A stretch of DNA of 64,000 nt from an uncultured Roseburia sp. (GTDB lineage Bacteria > Bacillota > Clostridia > Lachnospirales > Lachnospiraceae). Positions 35,500 through 45,026 of this stretch are shown here, piece after piece. The stretch covers positions 48,508 to 112,507 of the forward strand of contig CANRSX010000014.1 in assembly GCA_947642555.1 (NCBI GenBank), given 5' to 3'. The position numbers were made by a program, and so were the translations under genes. Under the pieces are notes generated by a model. It saw only the letters and a list, made by a program, of their open reading frames with translations. It had not been told where the DNA came from and searched no databases. Numbering within the stretch: position 1 is the first letter of the stretch; every line of letters starts with the position of its first letter.

Positions 35500-36929
35500 G
35501 CCTTCTGTCCGTTCCTCCTCTCTGAAAGCTCCGCCTGAATCTCCGGCAGCATTTTATCCAGCGTGTAAAAGCAGGTAAGCACCAGAACGGTAAGCATCGC
35601 GCCCAGGGGGATATAGGTATAGCAGATCTTAATCGCCGTGATGGCCGACGCGCTCTGTGCGGCAAGGGTTCCGTCATAGCCGCCTGCATCCAGAATCTGA
35701 CCCAGGATGGAAGCGGAGAGCCCGCCGCCCAGCTTCTGTGCGAACAATACCACTGCAAGTCCCATTCCCAGCGGATTGATCCCTGTCTTCCACTCGCTGT
35801 AGTCCATCGCATCCGCCATGATCGCGCCCGAGCAGCCCATAAACATACCGCCGCCGATTCCTTTTAAAATATTTGCCACAAGGATCAGGGTCGGATCCGC
35901 TCCGAACAGCTGCAGGGCAACGGCTCCCAGCACAACGATAGCGCCAAACCTCCAGGTCTTTGCCTTTCCGAGGAAGTTAAACAGAAAGAAATCCGCAAAT
36001 GTTCCCACCGTCACAAAAATGGTCTGCCAGGACATCCAGGTCCCGTGGTAATTTACATTTCCGACTACATTTTCCGCAAATGCCGCCGAGGACTGGCTCA
36101 TGATGTTAAACATCACAAAGTAAAGGAGAATACAGACGCCGTAAATGATCCAGAATCTGTTTTTTACCAAAATCCGAAAGCTTTCCAGCACGCCAGCCTG
36201 ATTTTCCGGTTTCGCCTTCTGTGACTTCTCCTCCGCGGCGTCCTTTGTCTGACCCGTGGCCACGACGCGCTCCTTTACGCCAAAGATGCAGAGCAGATGA
36301 CAGGCGAGAGCGCAGGTCGCAAAGATTGCCACTGTGCGGACATATCCGCCCTGTCCGCCGCCGAAACGCGCCACCAGTGACAGGCAGGTTGCAGATACTA
36401 TCGTCCCGGAAACCGGCTGGATCAGCGTGGTAAATACGCTGATATGTCCGCGCTCAATCGGGTTCCGCGTCATTTTTGCCACCAGCGACTGATACGGCAG
36501 CTGCACCACGGTCATGGAAATCGCACAGCACAGATTATATGTCACAAACACATAGACATACTGAACCGCCTTCGACGCGCTGGTGGGAACCATTGTTAAG
36601 AGCACGCCGGATACCGCAAATAAGATACAGCCCCGCAGCATCCAGAGACGGCCCGGCGTCAGCTTTCCCTTCGGCTTCGTCCGATCCAGAATCCGCCCCA
36701 TGGCAATATCCGTGATGCCGTCAATAATCTGCGCCGCCAGCAGGATGTTCCCGATGATCGCAGCGTTTAAACCGATGGTCGTCGTGTAAAAATAAACCAG
36801 AAACGAGTTTAAAAAACGGTTCAGAAACGATGTTCCGCAGTTTCCCAGCCCGTATGCAAAATACTCTGCCACACCCAGCTGAGCATTTTCATCGTCAGTT
36901 CGTGAAAAGAGTTTGAATTTCATTTTCAT
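35496..36929 (-). CDS. GPH-family sugar:cation symporter
   Basis: 477-residue membrane carrier of the glycoside-pentoside-hexuronide family. The N-terminal AEYFAYGLGNCGTSFLNRFL region, IIDGITDIAMGRILDRTKPK and MADAMDYSEWKTG are the usual landmarks. It probably brings in rhamnosides or related glycosides for the next gene. The start is the ATG after AGGAGAAAATCTT; a longer frame runs through the promoter. It is divergent from AraC regulator B. Confidence 0.92.
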   Translation of the reverse strand: MKMKFKLFSRTDDENAQLGVAEYFAYGLGNCGTSFLNRFLNSFLVYFYTTTIGLNAAIIGNILLAAQIIDGITDIAMGRILDRTKPKGKLTPGRLWMLRGCILFAVSGVLLTMVPTSASKAVQYVYVFVTYNLCCAISMTVVQLPYQSLVAKMTRNPIERGHISVFTTLIQPVSGTIVSATCLSLVARFGGGQGGYVRTVAIFATCALACHLLCIFGVKERVVATGQTKDAAEEKSQKAKPENQAGVLESFRILVKNRFWIIYGVCILLYFVMFNIMSQSSAAFAENVVGNVNYHGTWMSWQTIFVTVGTFADFFLFNFLGKAKTWRFGAIVVLGAVALQLFGADPTLILVANILKGIGGGMFMGCSGAIMADAMDYSEWKTGINPLGMGLAVVLFAQKLGGGLSASILGQILDAGGYDGTLAAQSASAITAIKICYTYIPLGAMLTVLVLTCFYTLDKMLPEIQAELSERRNGQKA

Positions 36930-36993
36930 AAGATTTTCTCCTGTCTCCTTTGTTTTTTGTACGTTCCTACAGGCGGCCGCTCCTGATGATTTC

Positions 36994-37022
36994 ATTTTAG
37001 TCGGTAGTTTCGACAAAAACAA
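36994..37022 (-). promoter_or_regulatory. Promoter of the symporter-rhamnosidase operon
   Basis: TTGTTT and TAAAAT separated by 17 bases. The spacer holds GTCG-AAACTAC-CGAC, and a second TGTCGA word lies just upstream; these may be regulator half-sites. Confidence 0.6.
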
Positions 37023-37044
37023 TGATTCAAAATCGACAGTTTTA

Positions 37045-37073
37045 TTGACTTTTTCGAAAATCAATGGTATGAT
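37045..37073 (+). promoter_or_regulatory. Promoter of AraC regulator B
   Basis: TTGACT and TATGAT separated by 17 bases, 26 bases before the ATG. It lies back to back with the symporter promoter. Confidence 0.7.
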
Positions 37074-37099
37074 TGCCAAAAGACAGCCGGAGGTTTACA

Positions 37100-38134
37100 A
37101 TGGATCGGGAAATGATGCGGAAGAAATTACTGGACTGGAGACCGGAAGGGTATTTATTTCGTGATTACGAGCGTGTAAAGACAGGAGAGCTTCCCCTGCA
37201 GGATTTTATCCGCATATATGAGGCGGATCCCGAGAATCTGATGTATGCCTTAGAACCGGAAAGCATCAATAAAGAGCTGTCTGAGGAGCGCTTTTTTCCG
37301 CCGGACTGCGATATCGAGATGCGCAGGCCGCCGCGGTATTATCCGCTTTTTTACCATAAGCATGATTTTTTTGAATTTATCTATGTGCTGAAGGGCAGCT
37401 GCCGTCAGTATCTGCAGTATGACAGCGTCCTTCTTAAGGAGGGAGATCTGTTCATGATGTCCCCCGATCTGATCCACGGCATCCAAACACAGAAGGATGG
37501 GCTGATCTTAAATGTACTGGTACGCCGCAGCACGTTTCTCGATATTTTTATGAATACAATCCGGGAGAATTCCGTGATCTCCCTCTTTTTTCAGAGTAAT
37601 ATGTATGCAAAAAAGAAAATCCCGTATATTCTGTTTCACACAGCGGACAGCAGACTGATATCTGATTATCTTGTGGATATGTATGCGGAGCGCGAGCGAC
37701 ATGACCCGTATTCCAGCCAGATGATGTACCATCTGCTGTGCATGATTTTTACGGAGCTCATCCGCAGTCATACGGCGGACATGGAAATGCCCCCGCAGAC
37801 GCAGAAACAGCATGCGTCCACAGGGGCTCTGATCGATTATATCGTCTGTCATTATACAGATCTCTCATTGCAGCAGTTAGGTGAAGTATTCGGCTATACT
37901 CCCCAGTACTGCACCAGGCTGATCCGGGAGGCCACCGGCCTGTCCTATCAGCAGTTTCTGACTAATATCCGGATCCATCACGGAGAACAGCTGCTGAAAA
38001 GCACTTCCCTGACCATCGCACAGATCGCGGAAGACACCGGCTATCAGAATCCGGAGACCTTCATCCGCGCCTTCCGCAGAGCAAAGGGCTGTCCGCCCGG
38101 AGCGTACCGGAAGACGCTCACGCTGTCCCCCTGA
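37100..38134 (+). CDS. AraC-family regulator B of the rhamnoside island
   Basis: 344 residues. The sensing half includes LFYHKHDFFEFIYVLKGSC and LKEGDLFMMSPDLIHGIQ; the C-terminus has the AraC double helix-turn-helix (QLGEVFGYTPQYCTRLIR and IAQIAEDTGYQNPETFIRAF). The middle part RSTFLDIFMNTIRE...ILFHTADSRLI matches regulator A (RSSTLLDIFLNAIRD...LLFHTNDDSTI), showing common descent. GGAGGTTTACA precedes the chosen ATG. It is divergent from the symporter operon and probably activates it in response to a rhamnoside. Confidence 0.93.
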   Translation: MDREMMRKKLLDWRPEGYLFRDYERVKTGELPLQDFIRIYEADPENLMYALEPESINKELSEERFFPPDCDIEMRRPPRYYPLFYHKHDFFEFIYVLKGSCRQYLQYDSVLLKEGDLFMMSPDLIHGIQTQKDGLILNVLVRRSTFLDIFMNTIRENSVISLFFQSNMYAKKKIPYILFHTADSRLISDYLVDMYAERERHDPYSSQMMYHLLCMIFTELIRSHTADMEMPPQTQKQHASTGALIDYIVCHYTDLSLQQLGEVFGYTPQYCTRLIREATGLSYQQFLTNIRIHHGEQLLKSTSLTIAQIAEDTGYQNPETFIRAFRRAKGCPPGAYRKTLTLSP

Positions 38135-38179
38135 TGCTGATCTGTTCCATACTGCAGGAATGCTTTCTGGCGTTCACTC

Positions 38180-39436
38180 CTACCACGTCTTCTCCAGCAC
38201 TGTATTATAATCCACCGCAAACGGATTGTCCGGACGGCTCTTTAAATCCTCGTAAACCGCGCGGCGCTCGTCCGAGCTCTCCTCCGCCCAGTACTCATAC
38301 CCGCGCAGGTAGCTGTCGATCAGTTCGTCCCAGGAGGCGTACAGCGGCTGAATCTGCGTCGCAAGCTCTAAAGAGAGGTCGAGCGCCTCCTGCTCCGTAT
38401 AGTAACCCGCCAGATAATAAAAGCCGAGAAGGTTCATCGCACGGCAGTAGTCCCACGCGTCGATCGCCTCCGGCCCGAACTCCTGATAATATTTGTAGCC
38501 GTCCGCAAGCGCCTTCGCGCCGGCCTCATCCACATCATAATACTGCAAAACAAACGCAATGCGCTCCTCCTCCGGCACGTTGCCGATCCCCGCTGACTCC
38601 AGATACTCCATATCGTCGACAAAGCCCACGCGGTGTCCCTCCGAGAGGATCCAGGTAAGCGTCTCGTCCGCTGACGCCGTGTCGGTCACGCCCCAGGAAC
38701 CGTCCAGTAAGCTCTGTGCCACTCCCACTGATTCCTCGTTCGCGGGAAGCCCTGCAAACCGGGTGTAATCCCAGCCGTTTAACTCGGTTAAAATCGCACT
38801 CGTCGCGTTAAACCAGCGCAGCGTGTCCGTCATTTCCGCCGTAAACGCGTCTTCCTCCTCCGGCACATTTTCCACAAATTTCGAGCAGGATGCCTTCGCG
38901 GCGGTGATCTGATCCTTTGTCCGCGCGCTCCAGCAGTACATCAGCGCATAATACGCATACTCGGTCTCTCCATATACTACATACGCAGTCACATCCACCT
39001 GGTCAATTTTCGCTTTTCCGGTGCCGGCCTCCACATTTGTCATGCCCGGGACTGCCGGCGTTTCGGTATTTTCCCCGTCCGGCGTGAAACCGTAATTGCT
39101 CTCCACGAAATCTTTTGTCTCCGCCATGTTCGAGGTGAGCTGTACTGCCCCGCGCTTCGGGAACTGCATCAGAAGCGCCGCCTCCGTGCCCCTGTCGTTC
39201 TGCGCGCACAGCCAGAAATCCACCCCCATGTCCGACAGGCCGAGATCCTCCACGGTCCAGTCCTTACTCAGGTAAATCGACGCGCTCCCGTCCTCTGTGA
39301 CAAACTCCTTCATCTCCGCGAGAAGCTCCTCTTCTGTCTTCGGCTTTGCGCCGCAGCCGGCCAGCGCGCCCGCTGCAAGCACCAGCGCCAGCGCTGCCGC
39401 GAGCAGGCGCTTCCCCATTTTCCGGTACTCCCTCAT
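38180..39436 (-). CDS. Lipoprotein with C-terminal DUF1266
   Basis: 418 residues: signal with lipobox AGALAGC, a variable middle part, and a C-terminal about 180 residues matching DUF1266 (WGVTDTASADETLTWILSEG, AWDYCRAMNLLGFYYLAGYY, SWDELIDSYLRGYEYW). The function of that domain is not known to me. The start could also be an internal ATG six codons later, which has its own GGGAG. It is the last gene of the pyr operon strand, ending convergently with AraC B. Confidence 0.82.
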   Translation of the reverse strand: MREYRKMGKRLLAAALALVLAAGALAGCGAKPKTEEELLAEMKEFVTEDGSASIYLSKDWTVEDLGLSDMGVDFWLCAQNDRGTEAALLMQFPKRGAVQLTSNMAETKDFVESNYGFTPDGENTETPAVPGMTNVEAGTGKAKIDQVDVTAYVVYGETEYAYYALMYCWSARTKDQITAAKASCSKFVENVPEEEDAFTAEMTDTLRWFNATSAILTELNGWDYTRFAGLPANEESVGVAQSLLDGSWGVTDTASADETLTWILSEGHRVGFVDDMEYLESAGIGNVPEEERIAFVLQYYDVDEAGAKALADGYKYYQEFGPEAIDAWDYCRAMNLLGFYYLAGYYTEQEALDLSLELATQIQPLYASWDELIDSYLRGYEYWAEESSDERRAVYEDLKSRPDNPFAVDYNTVLEKTW

Positions 39437-39516
39437 GTTTTCGTTTCTCCCTTCTACTGTTTTCCTTCTGATTGATATCGGCGATGTCAGGTCAGAAAAC
39501 TCTGCCCCGTCGCCGC

Positions 39517-40419
39517 TCACCTTACGCTTCCCACCAGCTCGCTGATATCCGCGACCTGATACTGTTCCATGTAATCCCGGATTCCGTCGATGATCTCCTC
39601 TGTGGCGTGCAGGCTGTTAAAATTCGCCGTGCCCACAGCCACCGCCGTGGCGCCCGCAAGGATCATCTCAATCGCATCCTCCGCGGTCAGAATCCCGCCC
39701 ATCCCGATGATCGGAATCTTCACCGCCTGCGCCGTCTCGTACACCATCCGCACGGCCACCGGATGCACGGCCGGCCCGGAGAGCCCTCCGGTGCGGTTTG
39801 CCAGCGCGAACCGTCTGTTATGTATATTGATCTTCATGCCGGTGATGGTGTTGATCATGGAGACCGCATCCGCGCCTCCGGCCTCCGCCGCGCGCGCCAT
39901 CTCCGTGATGTCCGTCACGTTGGGCGAGAGCTTCATGATGACCGGCTGCTTTGCGTGGCGTTTCACTTCCTTTGTAATCGCTTCCACCATCTTCGGGTTC
40001 TGTCCGAAGGCGATTCCGCCCTCCTTCACATTGGGGCAGGAAATGTTGATCTCCAGCAGATCCACCGGCTGACCGGCCAGGCGCTCCACGACCGCGACGT
40101 ATTCCTCCGTGGTATGCCCGCAGACATTGACGATAATGCGCGTGTCAAACTGTTTTAAAAACGGGATATCCCGCTCGATAAACAGATCGATTCCCGGGTT
40201 CTGCAGGCCGATCGCGTTTAACATGCCGCCGTATACCTCCGCGACCCGCGGGGTCGGATTGCCCTCCCATGGCACATTCGCCACGCCCTTGGTCACCACA
40301 GCGCCCAGGCGGTTTAAATCCACGAATTCCGCGAATTCCTCCCCGGAGCCGAACGTCCCGGAGGCTGTCATCACCGGATTCTTTAACGTGATCCCGCACA
40401 GCTTTGTCTTCATATTCAT
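39517..40419 (-). CDS. pyrD: Dihydroorotate dehydrogenase B, catalytic subunit
   Basis: 300-residue cytoplasmic flavoprotein that oxidises dihydroorotate to orotate. Stretches NPVMTASGTFGSGEEFAEF, EINISCPNVKEGG (active-site cysteine region) and GLSGPAVHPVAVRMV are typical of class 1B. The ATG overlaps the pyrK stop by one base (TGATG), matching the obligate partnership. Confidence 0.97.
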   Translation of the reverse strand: MNMKTKLCGITLKNPVMTASGTFGSGEEFAEFVDLNRLGAVVTKGVANVPWEGNPTPRVAEVYGGMLNAIGLQNPGIDLFIERDIPFLKQFDTRIIVNVCGHTTEEYVAVVERLAGQPVDLLEINISCPNVKEGGIAFGQNPKMVEAITKEVKRHAKQPVIMKLSPNVTDITEMARAAEAGGADAVSMINTITGMKINIHNRRFALANRTGGLSGPAVHPVAVRMVYETAQAVKIPIIGMGGILTAEDAIEMILAGATAVAVGTANFNSLHATEEIIDGIRDYMEQYQVADISELVGSVR

Positions 40420-41198
40420 CAGAATTCCACCTCCTCTGCGCGGAATACAGGGCCCTCTTTGCAGATCCGCTTGTTGCGGACATTCGTGTGCGCGTCCTTA
40501 TTCGCGGACCGGCACACACAGGCGAGACAGGCCCCGATCCCGCAGGCCATCCGCTCCTCCATGGAAATCCAGCACTCGATCTGCTTTTGGGCCGCATATG
40601 CCTTCAGCGCGCGAAGCATGGGGGCCGGCCCGCAGGCGTAAATGATCTCCGCCGAAAGGCCGTTTTCGCGGATCGCGTCAAGCACGTTTCCCTCCGTCCC
40701 CGCGCTCCCGTCCTCGGTCGCGATAAAAACCGTTCCCTGCGCGCGGAATTCGTCCAGCAGAAACAGCTCGTCCCGGTACCCCAGCACGATCTGCTTTTCA
40801 CAGTCCAACCGCTTCGCCAGCTCCAGAAGCGGCGGGATCCCGATTCCTCCTCCGATCAGAAAAGCCGGTTTTTCCTTCAGCGGAAATCCGTTTCCGAGCG
40901 GCCCGGTCACCTTTAACTGCATGCCGGTATGCATCCCGGAAAACTCATCGGTTCCCTTCCCCGCAACGCGGTATACCAGCCGCACCGCACCGTCCCTCCT
41001 GTCGATCTCACAGATGCTGATGGGACGCGGGAGAAGCCTGCTCCCCTTATTGCAGTACACGGAGACAAACTGTCCCGCCTTCGCATGCGCCGCAATCTGA
41101 TCCGTGCGCAGCCACATGCTGTAAATGTCGTCCGCGATCTCCTCCTGCCGGATGATGATCGCCGTCTCCTCAAACCGCCTGGGTGTCGTATGCACCAT
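40419..41198 (-). CDS. pyrK: Dihydroorotate dehydrogenase B, electron-transfer subunit
   Basis: 259 residues. The FAD/NAD half includes RLLPRPISICEID and LIGGGIGIPPLLELAK. The C-terminal [2Fe-2S] site has CGIGACLACVC and a fourth cysteine in RICKEGPVF. It passes electrons from PyrD to NAD. TGGAGGTAAACT precedes the ATG. It sits between pyrC and pyrD in one operon. Confidence 0.97.
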   Translation of the reverse strand: MVHTTPRRFEETAIIIRQEEIADDIYSMWLRTDQIAAHAKAGQFVSVYCNKGSRLLPRPISICEIDRRDGAVRLVYRVAGKGTDEFSGMHTGMQLKVTGPLGNGFPLKEKPAFLIGGGIGIPPLLELAKRLDCEKQIVLGYRDELFLLDEFRAQGTVFIATEDGSAGTEGNVLDAIRENGLSAEIIYACGPAPMLRALKAYAAQKQIECWISMEERMACGIGACLACVCRSANKDAHTNVRNKRICKEGPVFRAEEVEF

Positions 41199-41211
41199 AG
41201 TTTACCTCCAT

Positions 41212-42540
41212 TTACTTCCAGTCCTCATATACCGGCTCTCCATCTACGAATGTCATTCTGACTTTTCCGGTCACTTCTCTCCCGTCAAACGGTGTGTTCT
41301 TCGCCTTCCCGGCAAAGTCGTTTTTGTCAATCCGGTATGTGGTATCCGGGTCAAAGATTACGAGATCCGCCGGTTTTCCCGGCCGGATATCCCCTTTCTC
41401 CAACCCGAGGATCTCCGCGGGACGGCTGCTCATTTTCTCCGCCATCTGCATCGGCGTCAGATATCCGCCCAGCACGAGCTCCGTGTAGGTGAGACTGGCC
41501 GCCGTCTCAAGCCCGACGATCCCGAACGGCGCGCGCTTCATCGAGGTGTTTTTCTCCTCAGACGTGTGCGGCGCGTGATCCGTCGAGATCACGTCCATGA
41601 TGCCGTCCCGCAGCCCCTCCTTTAATGCCTGCACATCCTCTTTTGTGCGGAGCGGCGGATTCATCTTATAATCCGGATCGGCGTCTGCTTCCGCCATGAC
41701 CTTATTCTCCGGATCCATCACCGCCTCCCTCCTGGGTATGTCATCCGAGGTCAGGGTAAAATGATGCGGGCATACCTCAGCGGTCACAGAGATCCCGGCC
41801 TCCTTTGCCATCTTTGTCATCCACACGGAATTCTTCGTGGAACAGTGGCACAGGTGCAGCTTCGCACCCGTGTCGTGGCTTAACATGATATCGCGCGCCA
41901 CGATCACATCCTCGACGGAATTCGTGATGCCCGGCAATCCGAGCTCCTCTGCATTGTGATCCGCATTCATCACGCCGCCGCAGACCAGATGGATATCCTC
42001 GCAGTGCGCAAGCACCACGATCCCGTGCTCTGCGGCAAGCTTCATGGCCTCCCGGTAAAGCCCGGTATCCATGACGGATTTTCCGTCCTCGCTGATCGCC
42101 GGGATCCCGGCTTTTACCATACCCGCGATGTCGGAAAGCTCCTCCCCCTTCTGTCCCTTTGTCACGGCTCCCGCCTGGAGCACGTGGACGACGCCGACCG
42201 CTTTTGCCTTATTGTGCACGTAGTCAATCACGTCGGGATGATCCGCTGCCGGCCGGGTATTCGGCATCGCAAGGATCGTCGTATACCCGCCGCGCGCCGC
42301 GGCCCGGCACCCCGTCTCAATCGTCTCCTTCTGCTCAAAGCCGGGATCCCGCAGATGCACGTGCAGGTCGATAAAGCCCGGCATGACATAGCATCCCTCC
42401 GCCTCAACGGTGCGGTCAGCGGCAGCGTTGATATCCGGCGCAATCTCCTTTACGACGCCCTGCTCCACCAGCACATCCGCCACTGCATCCGTGCCGTCCG
42501 CAGGGTTCAGTACATGGCCCTTTCTGATCAGTACTGTCAT
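41212..42540 (-). CDS. pyrC: Dihydroorotase
   Basis: 442-residue amidohydrolase that closes carbamoyl-aspartate to dihydroorotate. Zinc ligands are visible in GFIDLHVHLRDPG; HLCHCSTKNS and STDHAPHTSEEK follow in the expected order. AGGAGGGGACT precedes the ATG. It lies 13 bases before pyrK and 24 bases after hflX, in one strand. Confidence 0.97.
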   Translation of the reverse strand: MTVLIRKGHVLNPADGTDAVADVLVEQGVVKEIAPDINAAADRTVEAEGCYVMPGFIDLHVHLRDPGFEQKETIETGCRAAARGGYTTILAMPNTRPAADHPDVIDYVHNKAKAVGVVHVLQAGAVTKGQKGEELSDIAGMVKAGIPAISEDGKSVMDTGLYREAMKLAAEHGIVVLAHCEDIHLVCGGVMNADHNAEELGLPGITNSVEDVIVARDIMLSHDTGAKLHLCHCSTKNSVWMTKMAKEAGISVTAEVCPHHFTLTSDDIPRREAVMDPENKVMAEADADPDYKMNPPLRTKEDVQALKEGLRDGIMDVISTDHAPHTSEEKNTSMKRAPFGIVGLETAASLTYTELVLGGYLTPMQMAEKMSSRPAEILGLEKGDIRPGKPADLVIFDPDTTYRIDKNDFAGKAKNTPFDGREVTGKVRMTFVDGEPVYEDWK

Positions 42541-42564
42541 AGTCCCCTCCTGTCTTTCTCTGTC

Positions 42565-43806
42565 TCACAGCTTTCCGCCAAGCTCCGCCGGCACATAGGC
42601 GCGGATGAAAATCCCCTCCGGCCGGTACTCCTCCGACAAAAGCTCTCCCTGTCTGCGGATCCGCTGCAGGATCCCCGCATCCCCGTAGGCGATCGTCCGT
42701 TCCACATAAATTTTATGTTCCCGCAGCAGATCGCATAAAAGCTCCCGCAGGGCAGGAAGTCCGGTCCCGTCCGCCGCGGAAATCTCTAATGTACGGTCCG
42801 CCGTAAAATCCCGCAGCGGCTCAGCGTCCGTCACGAGATCCTGCTTGTTAAACAGCGCTGCAATCGTCTTTCCCTGGATGCCGAGATCCCGCAGCGTGTC
42901 ATAGACTGTCCGCATCTGCATCTCCCGCTGCGGGTTTGACGCATCCACCACATGCAGGATGATATCCGCATATTTCGCCTCCTCAAGCGTGCTTTTAAAC
43001 GCCTCGATCAGGTGATGCGGCAGCTTTCGGATAAAACCGACCGTATCCGTCAGCAGGATCTCCTGGCGGCCGGGCAGCTCTAAGATCCGCGTCGTCGGGT
43101 CAAGCGTCGCAAACAGCTTATCCTCCTCCAGAACGCCTGCGCCGGTGAGGCGGTTTAGCAGGGTGGATTTTCCCGCGTTGGTATAGCCCACGAGCGCCGC
43201 CACCGGAATGTGCTGTTTTTCACGCTTCGCCCGTGTAATCTCCCGGTGCTGTCTGACTTCCTTTAACTCCCGGTTTAGCTGCGCGATCCGATCCCGGATC
43301 AGACGCCGGTCCGACTCCAGCTTTTTCTCGCCGGGGCCTCTCGTCCCGATGCCGCCGCCCAGACGCGACATGGAGCGGCCAAGGCCCGTCAGGCGGCTTA
43401 AGCGGTATTTTAACTGCGCCAGCTCCACCTGAAGCTTCCCCTCGCTGGTGGTCGCGCGGGCCGCAAAGATATCCAGGATCACCAGCGTCCGGTCCATCAC
43501 CTTCGTCTCTAACGCTTCCTCTAAGTTCTTTAGCTGGGCCGGGGAAAGCTCGTCGTCACAGACAATCCCCGTGGCGTCATACGCGTCGATCAGCTCCGCC
43601 AGCTCCTCCACCTTCCCGGTGCCCAGATAGGTGCCGGGATGCGCCTGCTCCCGCTTTTGCAGCAGCCTTCCCGCGACATCTGCGCCCGCGGTCTTCACCA
43701 GCTCCGCCAGCTCGTCTAAGGAAGCCTCCCCTTCGGCCTCCTCCTCTGTGACGCCGACTAAGATCACGCGCTCCTTACGCTCTTTCATTTCAATGAATTC
43801 CGCCAT
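42565..43806 (-). CDS. hflX: Ribosome-associated GTPase HflX
   Basis: 413 residues. The N-terminal HflX domain has YLGTGKVEELAELIDAYDAT, the coiled linker carries GPGEKKLESDRRLIRDRI, and the G domain shows G1 GYTNAGKST, G3 DTVGFI and G4 NKQD. HflX rescues or splits stalled ribosomes under stress. AGGAGGAGT precedes the ATG. Its place in front of pyrC is probably a co-transcription without functional link. Confidence 0.96.
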   Translation of the reverse strand: MAEFIEMKERKERVILVGVTEEEAEGEASLDELAELVKTAGADVAGRLLQKREQAHPGTYLGTGKVEELAELIDAYDATGIVCDDELSPAQLKNLEEALETKVMDRTLVILDIFAARATTSEGKLQVELAQLKYRLSRLTGLGRSMSRLGGGIGTRGPGEKKLESDRRLIRDRIAQLNRELKEVRQHREITRAKREKQHIPVAALVGYTNAGKSTLLNRLTGAGVLEEDKLFATLDPTTRILELPGRQEILLTDTVGFIRKLPHHLIEAFKSTLEEAKYADIILHVVDASNPQREMQMRTVYDTLRDLGIQGKTIAALFNKQDLVTDAEPLRDFTADRTLEISAADGTGLPALRELLCDLLREHKIYVERTIAYGDAGILQRIRRQGELLSEEYRPEGIFIRAYVPAELGGKL

Positions 43807-43840
43807 ACTCCTCCTGTCATTCGTCCGCCTGTCCGGCGTC

Positions 43841-44929
43841 TCACTGCGTCTCTGTTCCTTCCGTGCCTGCCGTCTCCGGCTCCGCGGGCTGCGGAACCGA
43901 CACGCCGTCCTGACGGTTTTTTAAGAAAACATATTCCCGCTGGGCGTCGAGGTCATCCGGATACAGCTGCACATATTCCTGCACCACCGCCCACGCACCG
44001 GCAAAATCCCCGGTATATTCCATGCAGATGATCTGATCATGCATCATCTCTCTGCGGTTTTCCGCCTCCTCAAGGGAAAGCCCCTGGGTCAGATACGTCA
44101 GCGCTCCGGAAAAATTCATCTTGTCCATCTCGATCCTCGCCAGCGCGCCAAGCGCCGCGGAATCCGCCTCGCCGGACGCCGTGTACGTCTGATAGCAGCT
44201 CTCCGCCATCTGCGAATCCCCCATGGCCTCATACAGCTGCGCGAGCGTCAGATTCGCCTCCACACTTCCCTTCTCCACCGCGGTATTCAGTTCGGAAATC
44301 GCGTTTCCGTTTTCCCCGAGCAGAAAATAAATTTTTCCCCGGGATGCAAAATCTTCCGCCTGATCTCCCCTGATGGAGAACGCGTCATTTAGGTATTTCT
44401 TCCCGTCCTCCTCCAGACCTGCTGCGGCCAGGTGCTCATAGATGCCGATGTAAAGCTCATAATCATTTTGTTTATATTTCACCGCACTGGCGAAATCCTC
44501 TTTTGCGCCTGCGGAGTCCCCGTTCAGTAGCAGCAGACAGCCGCGCATATAGTACGCGTCCGCCTCCTTTTTCCGGTAATCGATCAGTGCGCTGCAGGTA
44601 TCGATCGCACCCTGTATATCCCCCGACGCCTGCTGCGCCGCCGCCTTATAATAGCAGATATCGATCTGGATCTGCCCGATCCTTCCCTTACTGTTCCCCA
44701 GTGCGCCGTCAAACGCCGCAATCGCGCCGTCATAGTCCCCGTTCTTCATGCACTCAAGACCCACCTGCCGGTAGGAGAGGATATCCTCCTGCTTCTGATT
44801 CCCGCAGCCCGCACACAGCCCCATAAGAAGCAGCGCCGCAAGAATTCCTGCAGCGGATCTTCCGGCCTGTCCTCTTTTTCTCTTCCTGTCTCTGCTTTTC
44901 CGGTTTTCCATTTCTTTCATTCCATTCAT
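43841..44929 (-). CDS. TPR-repeat lipoprotein
   Basis: 362 residues. A very basic N-terminus precedes a hydrophobic segment and lipobox LCAGC. Tandem tetratricopeptide-like repeats follow (RQVGLECMKNGDYDGAIAAF, SARGKIYFLLGE-like units, ALTYLTQGLSLEEAENRREM), ending in a V/P/E/T tail. It probably acts as an extracytoplasmic protein-protein scaffold. Three in-frame ATGs compete at the start; I used the first, and the ribosome site is weak, so the N-terminus may be three to nine residues shorter. Confidence 0.85.
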   Translation of the reverse strand: MNGMKEMENRKSRDRKRKRGQAGRSAAGILAALLLMGLCAGCGNQKQEDILSYRQVGLECMKNGDYDGAIAAFDGALGNSKGRIGQIQIDICYYKAAAQQASGDIQGAIDTCSALIDYRKKEADAYYMRGCLLLLNGDSAGAKEDFASAVKYKQNDYELYIGIYEHLAAAGLEEDGKKYLNDAFSIRGDQAEDFASRGKIYFLLGENGNAISELNTAVEKGSVEANLTLAQLYEAMGDSQMAESCYQTYTASGEADSAALGALARIEMDKMNFSGALTYLTQGLSLEEAENRREMMHDQIICMEYTGDFAGAWAVVQEYVQLYPDDLDAQREYVFLKNRQDGVSVPQPAEPETAGTEGTETQ

Positions 44930-45026
44930 TCCCTGCTATTCCCATCTTGCGCCCGCCGGTCTTATGGCAGGCGTCTTTCGTCCATCCGTTTTCCCCCGGC
45001 GCACAGATCCCGGTTCATCGGTCTTC

